Source: Chryseobacterium gleum
Lineage (GTDB): Bacteria; Bacteroidota; Bacteroidia; Flavobacteriales; Weeksellaceae
NCBI RefSeq assembly: GCF_900636535.1
Contig: NZ_LR134289.1
Location: 3,286,001 to 3,350,000 of the forward strand
Direction: 5' to 3'
DNA: 64,000 nucleotides
Every line of letters starts with the position of its first letter. The first letter of the stretch is position 1. Positions 10,007 to 18,827 of the stretch are shown one piece after another. The notes under the pieces are model-generated. The model did no database searches and was not told where the DNA came from. It saw nothing but the letters and a program-made list of their open reading frames with translations. The position numbers and the translations under genes were made by a program.

Positions 10007-11659
10007 TTATTGTCCGATAAGCTCTTTCGCCTGAGCTAAAGCAGCTTCCGTAATTTTACTTCCGGAAAGAAGCTGGGCAATCTCGTTCAGTTTTTCTTCG
10101 CTGTTCAAAGGAATAATTGTAGACTGTGTTCTGCCGGAAATATCCTGCTTTATGACTTTATAGTTGTCGTTTCCTTTGGCGGCAACCTGTGCAAGGTGGG
10201 AAATAACAATCAGCTGCATATCTTCAGACATTTCACGCATAAGATTTCCAATTTCTTCTGCTACTTTTCCTGACACTCCGGTGTCAATTTCGTCCAGAAT
10301 CAAAGTTGGAAGTTCGTCGCTTTCTGCAATAATCTTCTTTACAGCAAGCATCACTCTTGATCTTTCTCCTCCTGAAATCGCTGTCTGGATTGGTTTTAAA
10401 GGGAAACCGGAATTGGCCTGAAACAACAGCTGGATATTTTCCTTTCCAAACTGATTGAATTCATCAGCATCCTGCAGTACAATATCCACCTTCGCTTTTT
10501 CAAGCCCTAATTTCTTAAGAAGATTTTCTGCTTTTTTGATGAAAACGGAAATGTTCTTATGCCTGTTCTTTGAAAGTTTTGAAGCAAGGCTCAGAAGTGT
10601 TTTTTCTTTCTGAGAAATATTTTCTTCTGTTTCTTCAATTTGTAACTCCAGATCTGAAGCTCCTTTCTGATCTCCTGCCAGCTGGTTTCGGATTTCTATC
10701 AGCTCATTCAGTTCTGAAACATTATGTTTAAGAAACAAAGCATTGATTTTATTGTTCAGATCGGTAAGGTATACGAGATTTTCGGGATTAATTTCTACTC
10801 TTTCTGCTGCATGTTCCAATTCGGAAATGATGTCTTTAAGCTCAACAAATGAGGTTTCCAGCCTTTCATCCAATTCTGCGAAACTGGCAGAAATACCAGA
10901 AATTTTTGAAAGCTTATTGGTAGCTTCATTAAAGAAAGACAGAATTCCTATTTCTTCCTGATGAAACCTGGACAGGATCTGCCCGAGATTTTCGGAGATC
11001 ATACCGGCATTTTCCTGAACAGAAAGTTGATTTTGGATATCTTCATAATCCACATCATCCAGCTTCAGCTCTTCCAATTCGTTTAGTAAAAACTCTTTGT
11101 AATCACTTTCTTTGTTGGTTTCTGCAAGTTGGGTTTTCAGCTTTTTCAGCTGCAGCTTAAGATTTTGAAAATCAGAAAATTCCTGCTGATATTCTTCAAT
11201 AAGCTTTTTATTTTCAGATAATCCGTCAATAATTTTAAACTGATATTCAGCGGTAAAAAGATTGGAAGTTTCAAACTGGGAATGGATATCGATCAGTTGA
11301 GAGGAAAGCTCTTTAAGGATATCCAATGTTACCGGAACATCATTAATGAATGCACGTGATTTCCCTGAAGGAAGAATCTCTCTTCGGATTATGGTCTGAA
11401 GCTCGTAGTCCAGATCGTTTTCTATAAAGAATTTTTTAAACTGATTGTTGAGTGAAAACTCAGTTTCCACCACGCTTTTTTCTTCAGTTTTAGCGATAGA
11501 TTTTACATCCGCCCTCTCTCCTAAAATAAGCCGGAGAGCACCTAAAATAATAGATTTTCCAGCTCCTGTTTCTCCGGTAATAACCTGTAAACCATTTTTC
11601 AATGATACTTCAAGGGTATCAATCAGGGCAAAGTTTTTAATGTAAATTCTCGAAAGCAT
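10007..11659 (-). CDS. recN: DNA repair protein RecN
   Basis: This 550-residue SMC-like ATPase acts in double-strand break repair. Walker A is ITGETGAGKSIILGAL (about residues 27-42), after the family start MLSRIYIKNFALIDTLEV. The middle is a long coiled coil (about 155-370). The C-terminal half holds the ABC signature SGGERSRVMLAVK and Walker B TLILDEIDTGVSG. It begins a run with a DUF4835 gene and coaBC immediately upstream on the same strand, a conserved Bacteroidota neighbourhood. Confidence 0.95.
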   Translation of the reverse strand: MLSRIYIKNFALIDTLEVSLKNGLQVITGETGAGKSIILGALRLILGERADVKSIAKTEEKSVVETEFSLNNQFKKFFIENDLDYELQTIIRREILPSGKSRAFINDVPVTLDILKELSSQLIDIHSQFETSNLFTAEYQFKIIDGLSENKKLIEEYQQEFSDFQNLKLQLKKLKTQLAETNKESDYKEFLLNELEELKLDDVDYEDIQNQLSVQENAGMISENLGQILSRFHQEEIGILSFFNEATNKLSKISGISASFAELDERLETSFVELKDIISELEHAAERVEINPENLVYLTDLNNKINALFLKHNVSELNELIEIRNQLAGDQKGASDLELQIEETEENISQKEKTLLSLASKLSKNRHKNISVFIKKAENLLKKLGLEKAKVDIVLQDADEFNQFGKENIQLLFQANSGFPLKPIQTAISGGERSRVMLAVKKIIAESDELPTLILDEIDTGVSGKVAEEIGNLMREMSEDMQLIVISHLAQVAAKGNDNYKVIKQDISGRTQSTIIPLNSEEKLNEIAQLLSGSKITEAALAQAKELIGQ

Positions 11660-11786
11660 TGATAATCCGGGTTATAATCCAATTTCAGTTTGAAATGTAA
11701 AAATAAGTTTTTTTTTAATGAATTGAGAAAATGTTTTTTCACTACTCTCATTCATAATGCTGAGTATTTAACTTATCCGGAAACCT

Positions 11787-12692
11787 CTAGACTTTCCACT
11801 TATTCCATTTGTTATCTATATTCTTTGGAGAAAGGATGATCATTGTTTGTTTAAGATCATTGAGAATCAGACCTCCGTTATTTCCGGAATTGAAAATATT
11901 GAAGATTTCATCACTTTTGGTATCCATGAACAGGTTAAAGAAAAATGCCTGCTGAAAACTGTTCTCATACATTTTCAATTGCATCAGGGCATCAAAAATC
12001 ACTTTTTTTCCAGGCGTCTGGTCCTGATTGAAAAGGTTATCCAGTCCTGCTCTGTGATAGGTATAAATGGTAGAACGCAGCTGACTCCAGTTAGGGTTCA
12101 TGATTTCGTTAATCAAAATAGAACGGCTTCTGGGCTCGTTGATGGTATTCCAGCCCTCATAGTTTCTGTTTTGGGAATTCTGGGCAATCTGCTGTGCTTT
12201 TGCATACCATTGTGATCCTCCCATAGACTGGAAGCTGTCTGCATCCATCCCCAGAATCACATAAATATAGAAACTGATTACATCTGTAAGATTTTTTCCT
12301 GAAAATTGCCTTTCATTAAAAATAAGACTCTCATTTTCAATATATTCAAAAGCAAACCTCTGATCCTGAAGGTTCAGCAAAGGAGATTCATAGGTAGTAT
12401 TATAAACAGGTCTTACCGCCTGAATAACGATAGTTCCTTTGAATTTATTAACATCTCTTTCCGAAATAACAATGGAAAAAGCACATTTTATTTTTTCAAA
12501 ATTCTGAAGTTTTTTGCCTGTCCAGCTGGTATTATTGATAAAGTCCCTGAGACTCTTCTCCAATGCCTTATACGCCTGCTGATTACTTCCTCCCAACTGC
12601 TGGGAGTTTACCTGCACCGTTGCCAGCAACTCCTGGGAAAAACTTTGGGTGTATAGAAAAAACAGAAAAAATAAACTTATAATTTTTTTCAT
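11787..12692 (-). CDS. DUF4835 family secreted protein
   Basis: The protein has 301 residues and a signal peptide (MKKIISLFFLFFLYTQSFS, then Q). The body shows the family phrases LLATVQVNSQQLGGSNQQ, KIKCAFSIVISERDV and FEYIENESLIFNERQFSG. DUF4835 proteins typically sit between coaBC and recN in flavobacteria, as here (36 bases after coaBC). Biochemical function is not established. An envelope role is inferred from the signal peptide and neighbours such as bamD. Confidence 0.85.
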   Translation of the reverse strand: MKKIISLFFLFFLYTQSFSQELLATVQVNSQQLGGSNQQAYKALEKSLRDFINNTSWTGKKLQNFEKIKCAFSIVISERDVNKFKGTIVIQAVRPVYNTTYESPLLNLQDQRFAFEYIENESLIFNERQFSGKNLTDVISFYIYVILGMDADSFQSMGGSQWYAKAQQIAQNSQNRNYEGWNTINEPRSRSILINEIMNPNWSQLRSTIYTYHRAGLDNLFNQDQTPGKKVIFDALMQLKMYENSFQQAFFFNLFMDTKSDEIFNIFNSGNNGGLILNDLKQTMIILSPKNIDNKWNKWKV

Positions 12693-12728
12693 TGTCTATT
12701 AAAAATTGAGAACGGAAATTTATTAAAA

Positions 12729-13934
12729 TTATTTTAAAAGTTGAGACTCAACAAAATCGAGAATATCTTTTGCCACATCATCTTTGGATTTCAGGTTGAA
12801 CTCCTTCTTTTCTGTTTTGGTAAATATCTTGATTTTATTGGTATCATTTTTAAAACCGGCTCCTTCATCACGAAGAGAGTTCAGAACAATCATATCCAGA
12901 TTTTTCTTTTCGAGCTTTCCTTTTGCATTTTCCTCTTCATTTTGGGTTTCAAGCGCAAATCCTACCAGGAACTGATGGGTTTTCTTTTCTCCCATCGTTT
13001 TAAGGATATCCGGATTTTTAACCAGTTCTATTGTAAGGTTTTCATCATTCTTTTTGATTTTTTCCTTAGCCACCTCTTTGGGAGCATAGTCTGCTACGGC
13101 GGCACTTGCAATTCCAATGTCTATTCTGTCATAAAACTCAAAAACTTTTGCCAGCATTTCTTTTGCTGAAGTCACTTTATGAAGCTCAACATTTGGTTCG
13201 TTTATGGTTTGGGAACTTGGTCCGGAAATCAGAATCACTTTTGCTCCTCTTTTCGAAGCTTCCTCTGCAAGAGAAAACCCCATCTTTCCCGATGAATGGT
13301 TTCCGATGAATCTTACCGGATCAATAGCTTCATAGGTAGGTCCGGCCGTAATTAAAACAGTTTTCCCCTCAAGACTGCCGGAGTGGTTATGGGAAGTAAA
13401 ATAATGTTCAACAGTATTAAAGATCGTAACCGGTTCAGCCATTCTTCCTTGTCCGATTAATCCGCTCGCCAGCTCTCCGCTCTCTGCAGGTATAATCATA
13501 TGCCCGAAGCTTTCTGCCAGCTCCAGATTTTTTTTAGTGGAAGGATGCGCATACATATCAAGATCCATGGCAGGAGCAATGAACACCGGGCATTTTGCAG
13601 ACATATAAGTTGCAATAACCAGATTATCACACATTCCGTGGACCATTTTAGCTAAAGTATTGGCTGTACAGGGAGCAACAATCATGACATCTGCCCACAA
13701 AGCCATTTCCACATGGCTGTTCCATGTTCCGTTATCTCCATAAAAATCTGAATACACCGGTTTTCTGGATAATGTAGACAGGCTTAATTTTGTCACAAAG
13801 TTTTCTGCGTCAGGAGTCATAATAACCTGTACTTCTGCTCCTTTTTTCACAAAATCCCTGATCAGGAAATGAATTTTATAAGCCGCAATTCCTCCGGAGA
13901 CAGCGATAAGTATTTTTTTACCGGAAACACTCAT
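12729..13934 (-). CDS. coaBC: Bifunctional phosphopantothenoylcysteine decarboxylase / phosphopantothenate-cysteine ligase
   Basis: The 401-residue protein catalyses two successive steps of coenzyme A synthesis. The N-terminal flavoprotein decarboxylase domain (CoaC, about 1-180) shows ILIAVSGGIAAYK, an active-site His in NSHVEMALWADVMIVAP and the substrate-clamp motif APAMDLDMY. The C-terminal ligase domain (CoaB, about 190-401) shows VLITAGPTYEAIDPVRFIGNHSSG and KKNPD-like KNPDILKTMG. It is followed by the DUF4835 gene and recN. Confidence 0.95.
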   Translation of the reverse strand: MSVSGKKILIAVSGGIAAYKIHFLIRDFVKKGAEVQVIMTPDAENFVTKLSLSTLSRKPVYSDFYGDNGTWNSHVEMALWADVMIVAPCTANTLAKMVHGMCDNLVIATYMSAKCPVFIAPAMDLDMYAHPSTKKNLELAESFGHMIIPAESGELASGLIGQGRMAEPVTIFNTVEHYFTSHNHSGSLEGKTVLITAGPTYEAIDPVRFIGNHSSGKMGFSLAEEASKRGAKVILISGPSSQTINEPNVELHKVTSAKEMLAKVFEFYDRIDIGIASAAVADYAPKEVAKEKIKKNDENLTIELVKNPDILKTMGEKKTHQFLVGFALETQNEEENAKGKLEKKNLDMIVLNSLRDEGAGFKNDTNKIKIFTKTEKKEFNLKSKDDVAKDILDFVESQLLK

Positions 13935-14000
13935 TTAGTTCTAATTTTTGAAATACTAAAGTACTTATTTTTTCCCACACAATGAGGCTTTAAAACAACA

Positions 14001-14035
14001 AAGGTCATAAAAGAAGTGAATTCCTTTATGACCTT
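14001..14035 (-). terminator. Terminator-like hairpin between rpoZ and coaBC
   Basis: The 11-bp stem AAGGTCATAAA/TTTATGACCTT closes a 13-base loop and is followed on the minus strand by TGTTGTTTT. It separates the bamD-rpoZ transcript from coaBC. Confidence 0.65.
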
Positions 14036-14056
14036 GATTTATTAAAACACAGATGA

Positions 14057-14380
14057 TTATTTTCTCTCTTCTGTTTTTCTGAAATAGACATCATCGTTTA
14101 ACCATTCTTCAATAGCAATTGAAGTAGGCTTTGGAAGCTTTTCGTAATGTTTAGAGATCTCAATTTGTTCTCTGTTTTCGAAAACCTCTTCTAATGTAGA
14201 ATTGTGAACAGCAAATTCATCCAGTTTATTGTGAAGTTCCGTACGGATCTCCGCATTAATCTGCTCTGCTCTCTTTCCCATGATAACAATAGCTTCATAG
14301 ATTGAACCTACTTTATCTTCAATCTTATCTTTATCGTAAGTAATTGTATTTACTTCTGCTTTTGTATCTTTTACACTCAT
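14057..14380 (-). CDS. rpoZ: RNA polymerase omega subunit
   Basis: This 107-residue protein has the core omega pattern KVGSIYEAIVIMGKRAEQIN around residues 23-42, adapted as in Bacteroidota, followed by a helical region and a tail (IEEWLNDDVYFRKTEERK). It promotes assembly and stability of RNA polymerase. It lies 41 bases downstream of bamD on the same strand, the order usual in the phylum. Confidence 0.88.
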   Translation of the reverse strand: MSVKDTKAEVNTITYDKDKIEDKVGSIYEAIVIMGKRAEQINAEIRTELHNKLDEFAVHNSTLEEVFENREQIEISKHYEKLPKPTSIAIEEWLNDDVYFRKTEERK

Positions 14381-14421
14381 TTTGAGAAAATTATTTTATT
14401 TTAAGATGGCAAATTTACGAA

Positions 14422-15417
14422 TTATCTTTGAATTTTGAAAGTCGCTGCCGGAGGAGGGGTCTTAAGTGCCGCACTGTCCCTCTGTAACTGCATTGCTTTC
14501 TTTTCATTGCTGATCTGATCTTTAATCTGCTGCTCGGTTTTATCTTTATCTGCCAGTTTTTCAGCTTCTTTTTTCTGTCTTGCTGTTAGGGCAGCCATTC
14601 TCGCTTCAGTCTGTTTTTTAACAACGGCAAAATTCTGTTTTTCCTTTTCCAGTTTTCCTCTCAGATCTACAGCAGTTTTAGAATATTCCGTATCCGGAAG
14701 TTCTTTTTCTACCAGTTTTGTATAGGTTAAAGCACTCTCAATACGTTCTTCTTTAAGATTATACACGGATTTCATTGCCAGCTCGTAACGGGACTTCATG
14801 ATATAATCATAAATTTTTGAACGAAGTTTTGTACTTGGAAAATCTTCCAGAACATTATCAAATGCTACATTTGCGGCCTTATATTCGCCCATTTTGTAGT
14901 ATTGTCTTGCATTTTCATAAGCCTTAAATTCCAGCTTATAAGACAATTCATCAATTAACTGACTGATATTCTTAGATCTTTCAGAGTTAGGATAATTGTT
15001 CAGAAAGTCCTGAAGCTCATTAATCGCCAATTCGGTACTTGACTGATCCAGATTGTAATCCATAGATCCTTCATAATAGCACAACGCAGACATATATGCT
15101 GCCTCTTCTGCTCTAGGGTCCTTTGGAAAACTTACTGCGAAATTTTTAAACTGATGCCCTGCCAACTTATAACTTTTGTCATAATAGTTGGCGTACGCTG
15201 TATTGAAACCTACATTAGGGAAATCATCTGTTCCCGCCACAAGATTAGCAAGTCTGTCATAAAGAGCTAAAGCGTTTTTCCACTTTTTCTTGGCGAAGTT
15301 TTCATTAGCTGCTTTCAAGATAAAATCTTTATCAGCACTCCTCATTGCTCTTTCCTGCTGGCTTACACAAGAAGTAACCACCGCTACAGCAAAAAGACCT
15401 AAAATATATTTTTTCAT
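14422..15417 (-). CDS. bamD: Outer-membrane assembly lipoprotein BamD
   Basis: The 331-residue lipoprotein has a lipobox ending VTSCVSQQ (Cys 17). It carries TPR-like helices typical of BamD: KKWKNALALYDRLANLV, FKNFAVSFPKDPRAEEAAYM and ELQDFLNNYPNSERS. A Lys/Glu-rich coiled coil forms the C-terminal quarter (KQTEARMAALTARQKKEAEK). As part of the BAM complex it helps fold outer-membrane barrels at the periplasmic face. The extended tail is common in Bacteroidota versions. Confidence 0.9.
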   Translation of the reverse strand: MKKYILGLFAVAVVTSCVSQQERAMRSADKDFILKAANENFAKKKWKNALALYDRLANLVAGTDDFPNVGFNTAYANYYDKSYKLAGHQFKNFAVSFPKDPRAEEAAYMSALCYYEGSMDYNLDQSSTELAINELQDFLNNYPNSERSKNISQLIDELSYKLEFKAYENARQYYKMGEYKAANVAFDNVLEDFPSTKLRSKIYDYIMKSRYELAMKSVYNLKEERIESALTYTKLVEKELPDTEYSKTAVDLRGKLEKEKQNFAVVKKQTEARMAALTARQKKEAEKLADKDKTEQQIKDQISNEKKAMQLQRDSAALKTPPPAATFKIQR

Positions 15418-15520
15418 ATAAAAAATTCAACAGTTTTCGGATTATACAGCCGATTTACTAATTTGCAAAAATATAACTTTTTTGTCAATAGATTTTTTTT
15501 TATGAATATTTAACGTAATT

Positions 15521-16150
15521 TTAGTCTGCAGCGTATCCCAAAATTGCAAAAACACTTAATAAAAGATTCATTCTCACCTTTTTCTCAGCTTCTTTTGCGT
15601 AAGTTTCTTCATTTTTACTGGGAACATACAGCTCATAAAAGTTTTTATTTCTGATCACAAATAAAGTAGACCCGATGATCATGGTAAGAATATCCTCAGG
15701 CTTGGGAGTAAATGTAAAAACACCTGACGCAACCCCTTTCTTAATGACATCATCCAGTTTTTTCACAAACAGCTGATAGAAATCAAGCAGCTCATCTTTC
15801 AGATTTTCTGTATGGCGGAGCTCCTGGGTCACAAACCCATGGAAATAATTATACTTGAAAAGCTGAGCAACGATATACTTAATCATCTCACGCAGCTGCA
15901 TTTCCGGTTTACCGTCTTTGATGGTATCTGCAAATTCTGAAAAATTCTCTCTGGTCTTCAATACCCTGTACTGATAGAGATAAGACATCATTTTCTCTTT
16001 AGAACCGAAGTAATAAGAGATCATGGCGACGTTGATATTTGCTTTAGAACAAATATCTCTTACAGAAGTTCCCTCGTATCCTTTTTTTGCAATCAGCTCT
16101 TCTGCAATATCCAGTATGTGAATCTGTTTTTCTGTAAATTTTTTTTTCAT
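15521..16150 (-). CDS. TetR family transcriptional regulator
   Basis: The protein has 209 residues. The N-terminal helix-turn-helix is clear: AEELIAKKGYEGTSVRDICS then KANINVAMISYYFGSKEKM (about residues 16-55). The C-terminal ligand and dimer region is variable as usual. It is transcribed away from tatD. A perfect 14-bp palindrome lies 44 bases upstream of its start, so autoregulation is likely. The ligand and regulon cannot be read from the sequence. Confidence 0.92.
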   Translation of the reverse strand: MKKKFTEKQIHILDIAEELIAKKGYEGTSVRDICSKANINVAMISYYFGSKEKMMSYLYQYRVLKTRENFSEFADTIKDGKPEMQLREMIKYIVAQLFKYNYFHGFVTQELRHTENLKDELLDFYQLFVKKLDDVIKKGVASGVFTFTPKPEDILTMIIGSTLFVIRNKNFYELYVPSKNEETYAKEAEKKVRMNLLLSVFAILGYAAD

Positions 16151-16193
16151 GAAGTGTACTTTGAGTAAAGTTAAGAAATTTTTAACACATTTA

Positions 16194-16207
16194 TAAACGA
16201 TCGTTTA
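16194..16207. promoter_or_regulatory. Candidate TetR operator (perfect palindrome)
   Basis: TAAACGATCGTTTA is a perfect 14-bp palindrome. It sits between the divergent TetR regulator and tatD genes, 43 bases from the regulator start. GC-centred palindromes of this kind are typical TetR-family sites. Assignment to this regulator is inference from position. Confidence 0.6.
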
Positions 16208-16235
16208 ATAATTTTAGATTAAATCTGAAATTACT

Positions 16236-16243
16236 TACTTTTG
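16236..16243 (+). promoter_or_regulatory. Candidate -7 promoter box of tatD operon
   Basis: TACTTTTG fits the Bacteroidota -7 consensus TAnnTTTG. It ends only 3 bases before the tatD ATG at 16247, so a transcript starting from it would be almost or fully leaderless. Confidence 0.45.
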
Positions 16244-16246
16244 AAT

Positions 16247-16873
16247 ATGGATTTTTTTGATTTTCACCATCATAAGAAATATATCAGAAACGGAATTTAT
16301 AACCTGGAGATCGGCCAGATGCCACCTGATTTTCCTTATTCTATAGGAATTCATCCCCAGGATATTGACATTAACAATATGGAAGAGCAATTTTCCCGGA
16401 TGAAAAGCATGATATTCCAAAACTGTTTTGCTATTGGAGAATGCGGTTTGGATTCTTTGGTTTCTCTTGATCAGAAAATTCAGGAGGAAGTTTTTTTAAG
16501 ACAGATAAAGATCGCCAACGAAGTAAAAAAACCTCTGATTATTCATTGTGTAAGAAAATTTTATGAGGTCATTTCATTTAAGAAGAGGGCCGAACAACCC
16601 ATGATTATCCATGGTTTTAATAAAAAGCACCAAATTGCGGAGGATCTTCTTGCCAATAATTTTTACCTGAGTTTTGGAAAAGCTGTTTTGTATAATTTAT
16701 CTTTGCAGGATATTTTGAAAAACACTCCATCAGACAAAATCTTTTTAGAAACTGACAATGAAGATTTTAACATCGAAGAATTGTATCATAAGGTTTCGGA
16801 AATAAAAGGAATTTCTTTGGAACAACTCAATGAACAAATTTTAGAAAATTTACACACGATAAAAAATGGATAA
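16247..16873 (+). CDS. TatD family metal-dependent hydrolase
   Basis: The 208-residue protein is of the short TatD type. Metal-site features are the N-terminal FFDFHHHK, the Glu of AIGECGLDS (about residue 65), His in PLIIHCVRKFYE and MIIHGFNKKH, and the late Asp in FLETDNEDFNI. TatD-type proteins are metal-dependent phosphoesterases or nucleases. A TTG two codons upstream (16241) is possible but the ATG is preferred. The end overlaps the start of tcdA by 8 bases, so the two are translationally coupled. Confidence 0.85.
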   Translation: MDFFDFHHHKKYIRNGIYNLEIGQMPPDFPYSIGIHPQDIDINNMEEQFSRMKSMIFQNCFAIGECGLDSLVSLDQKIQEEVFLRQIKIANEVKKPLIIHCVRKFYEVISFKKRAEQPMIIHGFNKKHQIAEDLLANNFYLSFGKAVLYNLSLQDILKNTPSDKIFLETDNEDFNIEELYHKVSEIKGISLEQLNEQILENLHTIKNG

Positions 16874-17594
16874 ATACTGGCTGGAAAGAACTGAACTTTT
16901 GATAAAGGAAGATGGATTGGATAAACTTACCAAAGCCAATGTACTTGTTGTAGGCTTAGGGGGAGTAGGTTCTTTTGCCGCAGAATTTCTGGCAAGAGCC
17001 GGTGTAGGCAATATGACCATTGTAGATGGTGACACGGTAGATATTACCAATATCAACAGACAACTTCCTGCATTACACTCAACGGTTGGAAAGCATAAAG
17101 TAGAAGTGGTAGCTGAAAGACTGCTGGACATCAACCCACAGCTTCATTTAACCAAAATCAATGAGTTTCTGAATCCGGAAAGAATGGATGAAGTGCTTGA
17201 TTCCGGAAAGTTCGATTATGTTCTTGACTGTATCGACAGTGTAACTCCGAAAATCTGTTTAATAAAAGCTGCCAGAAGAAGAAAAATCAAGATTGTAAGC
17301 TCAATGGGTGCTGGTGGAAAAACTGACCCAAGCATGGTAATGGTAAGGGACATCAGCAAGACCCACAATTGCTTCCTTGCAAAACAGGTCAGAAAAAGGC
17401 TGAAAAAAGAAAAAATCAATAAAGGGATCAGATGTGTATTCTCCAATGAAATCCAGAAGGAGGAAAGTCTTAAAATGACTGATGGAAGTAACTTCAAAAA
17501 GTCATTCTATGGCACTATCAGTTTTATTCCTGCTATTTTTGGGTTGTATGCTGCAGCTGAAGTGATTAATCATTTAGTGAAGAAAAAAGATTAA
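16866..17594 (+). CDS. tcdA: tRNA threonylcarbamoyladenosine dehydratase
   Basis: This 242-residue ThiF/E1-like enzyme cyclises t6A at position 37 of ANN-decoding tRNAs in an ATP-dependent step. The nucleotide-binding motif VLVVGLGGVGSFAAEFLARA (about residues 26-45) is followed by the substrate-binding phrase IVDGDTVDITNINRQL. IDSVTPKICLIKAARRRKI and SSMGAGGKTDPS are also typical of TcdA. It overlaps tatD upstream and its stop overlaps the rnpA start (TAATG). Confidence 0.92.
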   Translation: MDKYWLERTELLIKEDGLDKLTKANVLVVGLGGVGSFAAEFLARAGVGNMTIVDGDTVDITNINRQLPALHSTVGKHKVEVVAERLLDINPQLHLTKINEFLNPERMDEVLDSGKFDYVLDCIDSVTPKICLIKAARRRKIKIVSSMGAGGKTDPSMVMVRDISKTHNCFLAKQVRKRLKKEKINKGIRCVFSNEIQKEESLKMTDGSNFKKSFYGTISFIPAIFGLYAAAEVINHLVKKKD

Positions 17595-17965
17595 TGCAGA
17601 ATTCCAAATATCCCAGAGCGGAGAAGCTCAAAAAAAATACGGAGATCAGTTTGCTTTTTGAGAAAGGCAAATGGAGAACCAGCGGAAATCTGAGAATTAT
17701 CATTCTGAAAGACAAACCCAGTATTCCTATACCTACAGGAAAGTTTGGTGTTTCTGTGTCTAAAAGATATTTTAAGCGGGCTGTTCACAGGAACCGTATC
17801 AAGAGATTGCTGAGAGAATGCTACCGACTGAATAAGGAACTTTTTAAACAATCTTTCGGAGAGAAAACAATGGCTATGCTGTTTTGGGTTTCTTCTGAGA
17901 TGCCGGCAAAATTCCAGGATGTGGAGGCTCAGTTTATCAAACTTTGTGAAGCGCAGAAAAAGTGA
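17594..17965 (+). CDS. rnpA: Ribonuclease P protein component
   Basis: The 123-residue basic protein carries the RNase P signature KRAVHRNRIKRLLRECYRLN (about residues 57-76), which contacts the catalytic RNA. It assists 5' maturation of tRNAs. The gene starts at an ATG overlapping the tcdA stop codon, placing all three tRNA-related or nuclease genes in one operon. The rpmH gene that often precedes rnpA is not here. Confidence 0.93.
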   Translation: MQNSKYPRAEKLKKNTEISLLFEKGKWRTSGNLRIIILKDKPSIPIPTGKFGVSVSKRYFKRAVHRNRIKRLLRECYRLNKELFKQSFGEKTMAMLFWVSSEMPAKFQDVEAQFIKLCEAQKK

Positions 17966-18179
17966 TCTGCTTTCAATGATCTGATATTAATAAAGTTCCA
18001 CTGAAGTTTATTTTTCATGGAAGGCAAAGATAAACACAGATGGCGGCGTAGATGCTTTGCTTTTATTCAAGAGCAGTAAAGTTCAGATCAAGCATCACAG
18101 AACCTGCGCTTAAAATCTGCAACATTTAATATCATATAGTTTTTGTAATTTAGGGAAAACAATAAATCTGAAAATTAAT

Positions 18180-18785
18180 ATGTTAGACAATGTTCCCTAT
18201 TTTTCTTATATCATCAGTGCATTTATCGGCATTGGACTGGCTGCAGCTACGGGCTTCCGGGTCTTTCTCCCTATGTTTATTGTAAGTATTGCCTCTTACT
18301 TCCACTGGATCCCTATGAATGAGCACTTTGAATGGCTTGCGGGGCTGCCTACGCTTATTACAACCGGAATAGCCACCATTGTTGAGATTCTGGCCTACTA
18401 TATCCCTTTTATTGATCATTTGCTGGATACCGTATCTATTCCTATGGCAACGGTTGCCGGCTCTATATTATTTGCCAGCCAGTTTACTGAGCTTGGAACT
18501 TTTCCGCAATGGGCATTGGCTTTAATAGCCGGTGGAGGTACAGCAGCTACCATCAGTTCCGGGTTTGCGGGAATACGGGCCGCCTCCACAGCCACAACCG
18601 GAGGATTGGGGAATTCTGTGGTAGGAACAACAGAAACTGCAGGCGCAGGGCTTATGTCTGTTCTCGCAATGGCTGCTCCTGTTATTGCTGCAATCTTCGC
18701 CTTAGTTACATTAATTCTTGTTATTGTATTTGGACGGAAAGCCTGGAGAAAGTTGAGAGGAAGTAAAAACGATTCCCAGAGTTGA
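18180..18785 (+). CDS. DUF4126 family membrane protein
   Basis: This 201-residue protein has about five hydrophobic segments, including FSYIISAFIGIGLAAATGFR, FLPMFIVSIASYFHWI and a last helix VIAAIFALVTLILVIVFG. Small-residue-rich stretches (GGLGNSVVGTTETAGAGLMS) lie between. The layout fits DUF4126, whose function is unknown. It is monocistronic and ends at a bidirectional terminator. The 214 bases upstream hold no recognisable gene. Confidence 0.8.
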   Translation: MLDNVPYFSYIISAFIGIGLAAATGFRVFLPMFIVSIASYFHWIPMNEHFEWLAGLPTLITTGIATIVEILAYYIPFIDHLLDTVSIPMATVAGSILFASQFTELGTFPQWALALIAGGGTAATISSGFAGIRAASTATTGGLGNSVVGTTETAGAGLMSVLAMAAPVIAAIFALVTLILVIVFGRKAWRKLRGSKNDSQS

Positions 18786-18793
18786 TAAAATAA

Positions 18794-18822
18794 AAAAAGT
18801 ACTGATTAGAACAGTACTTTTT
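18794..18822. terminator. Bidirectional terminator hairpin
   Basis: The 11-bp stem AAAAAGTACTG/CAGTACTTTTT has a 7-base loop. A-run and T-run flanks serve both the DUF4126 gene (plus) and the Glu-rich protein gene (minus), which converge here. Confidence 0.85.
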
Positions 18823-18827
18823 TATTT

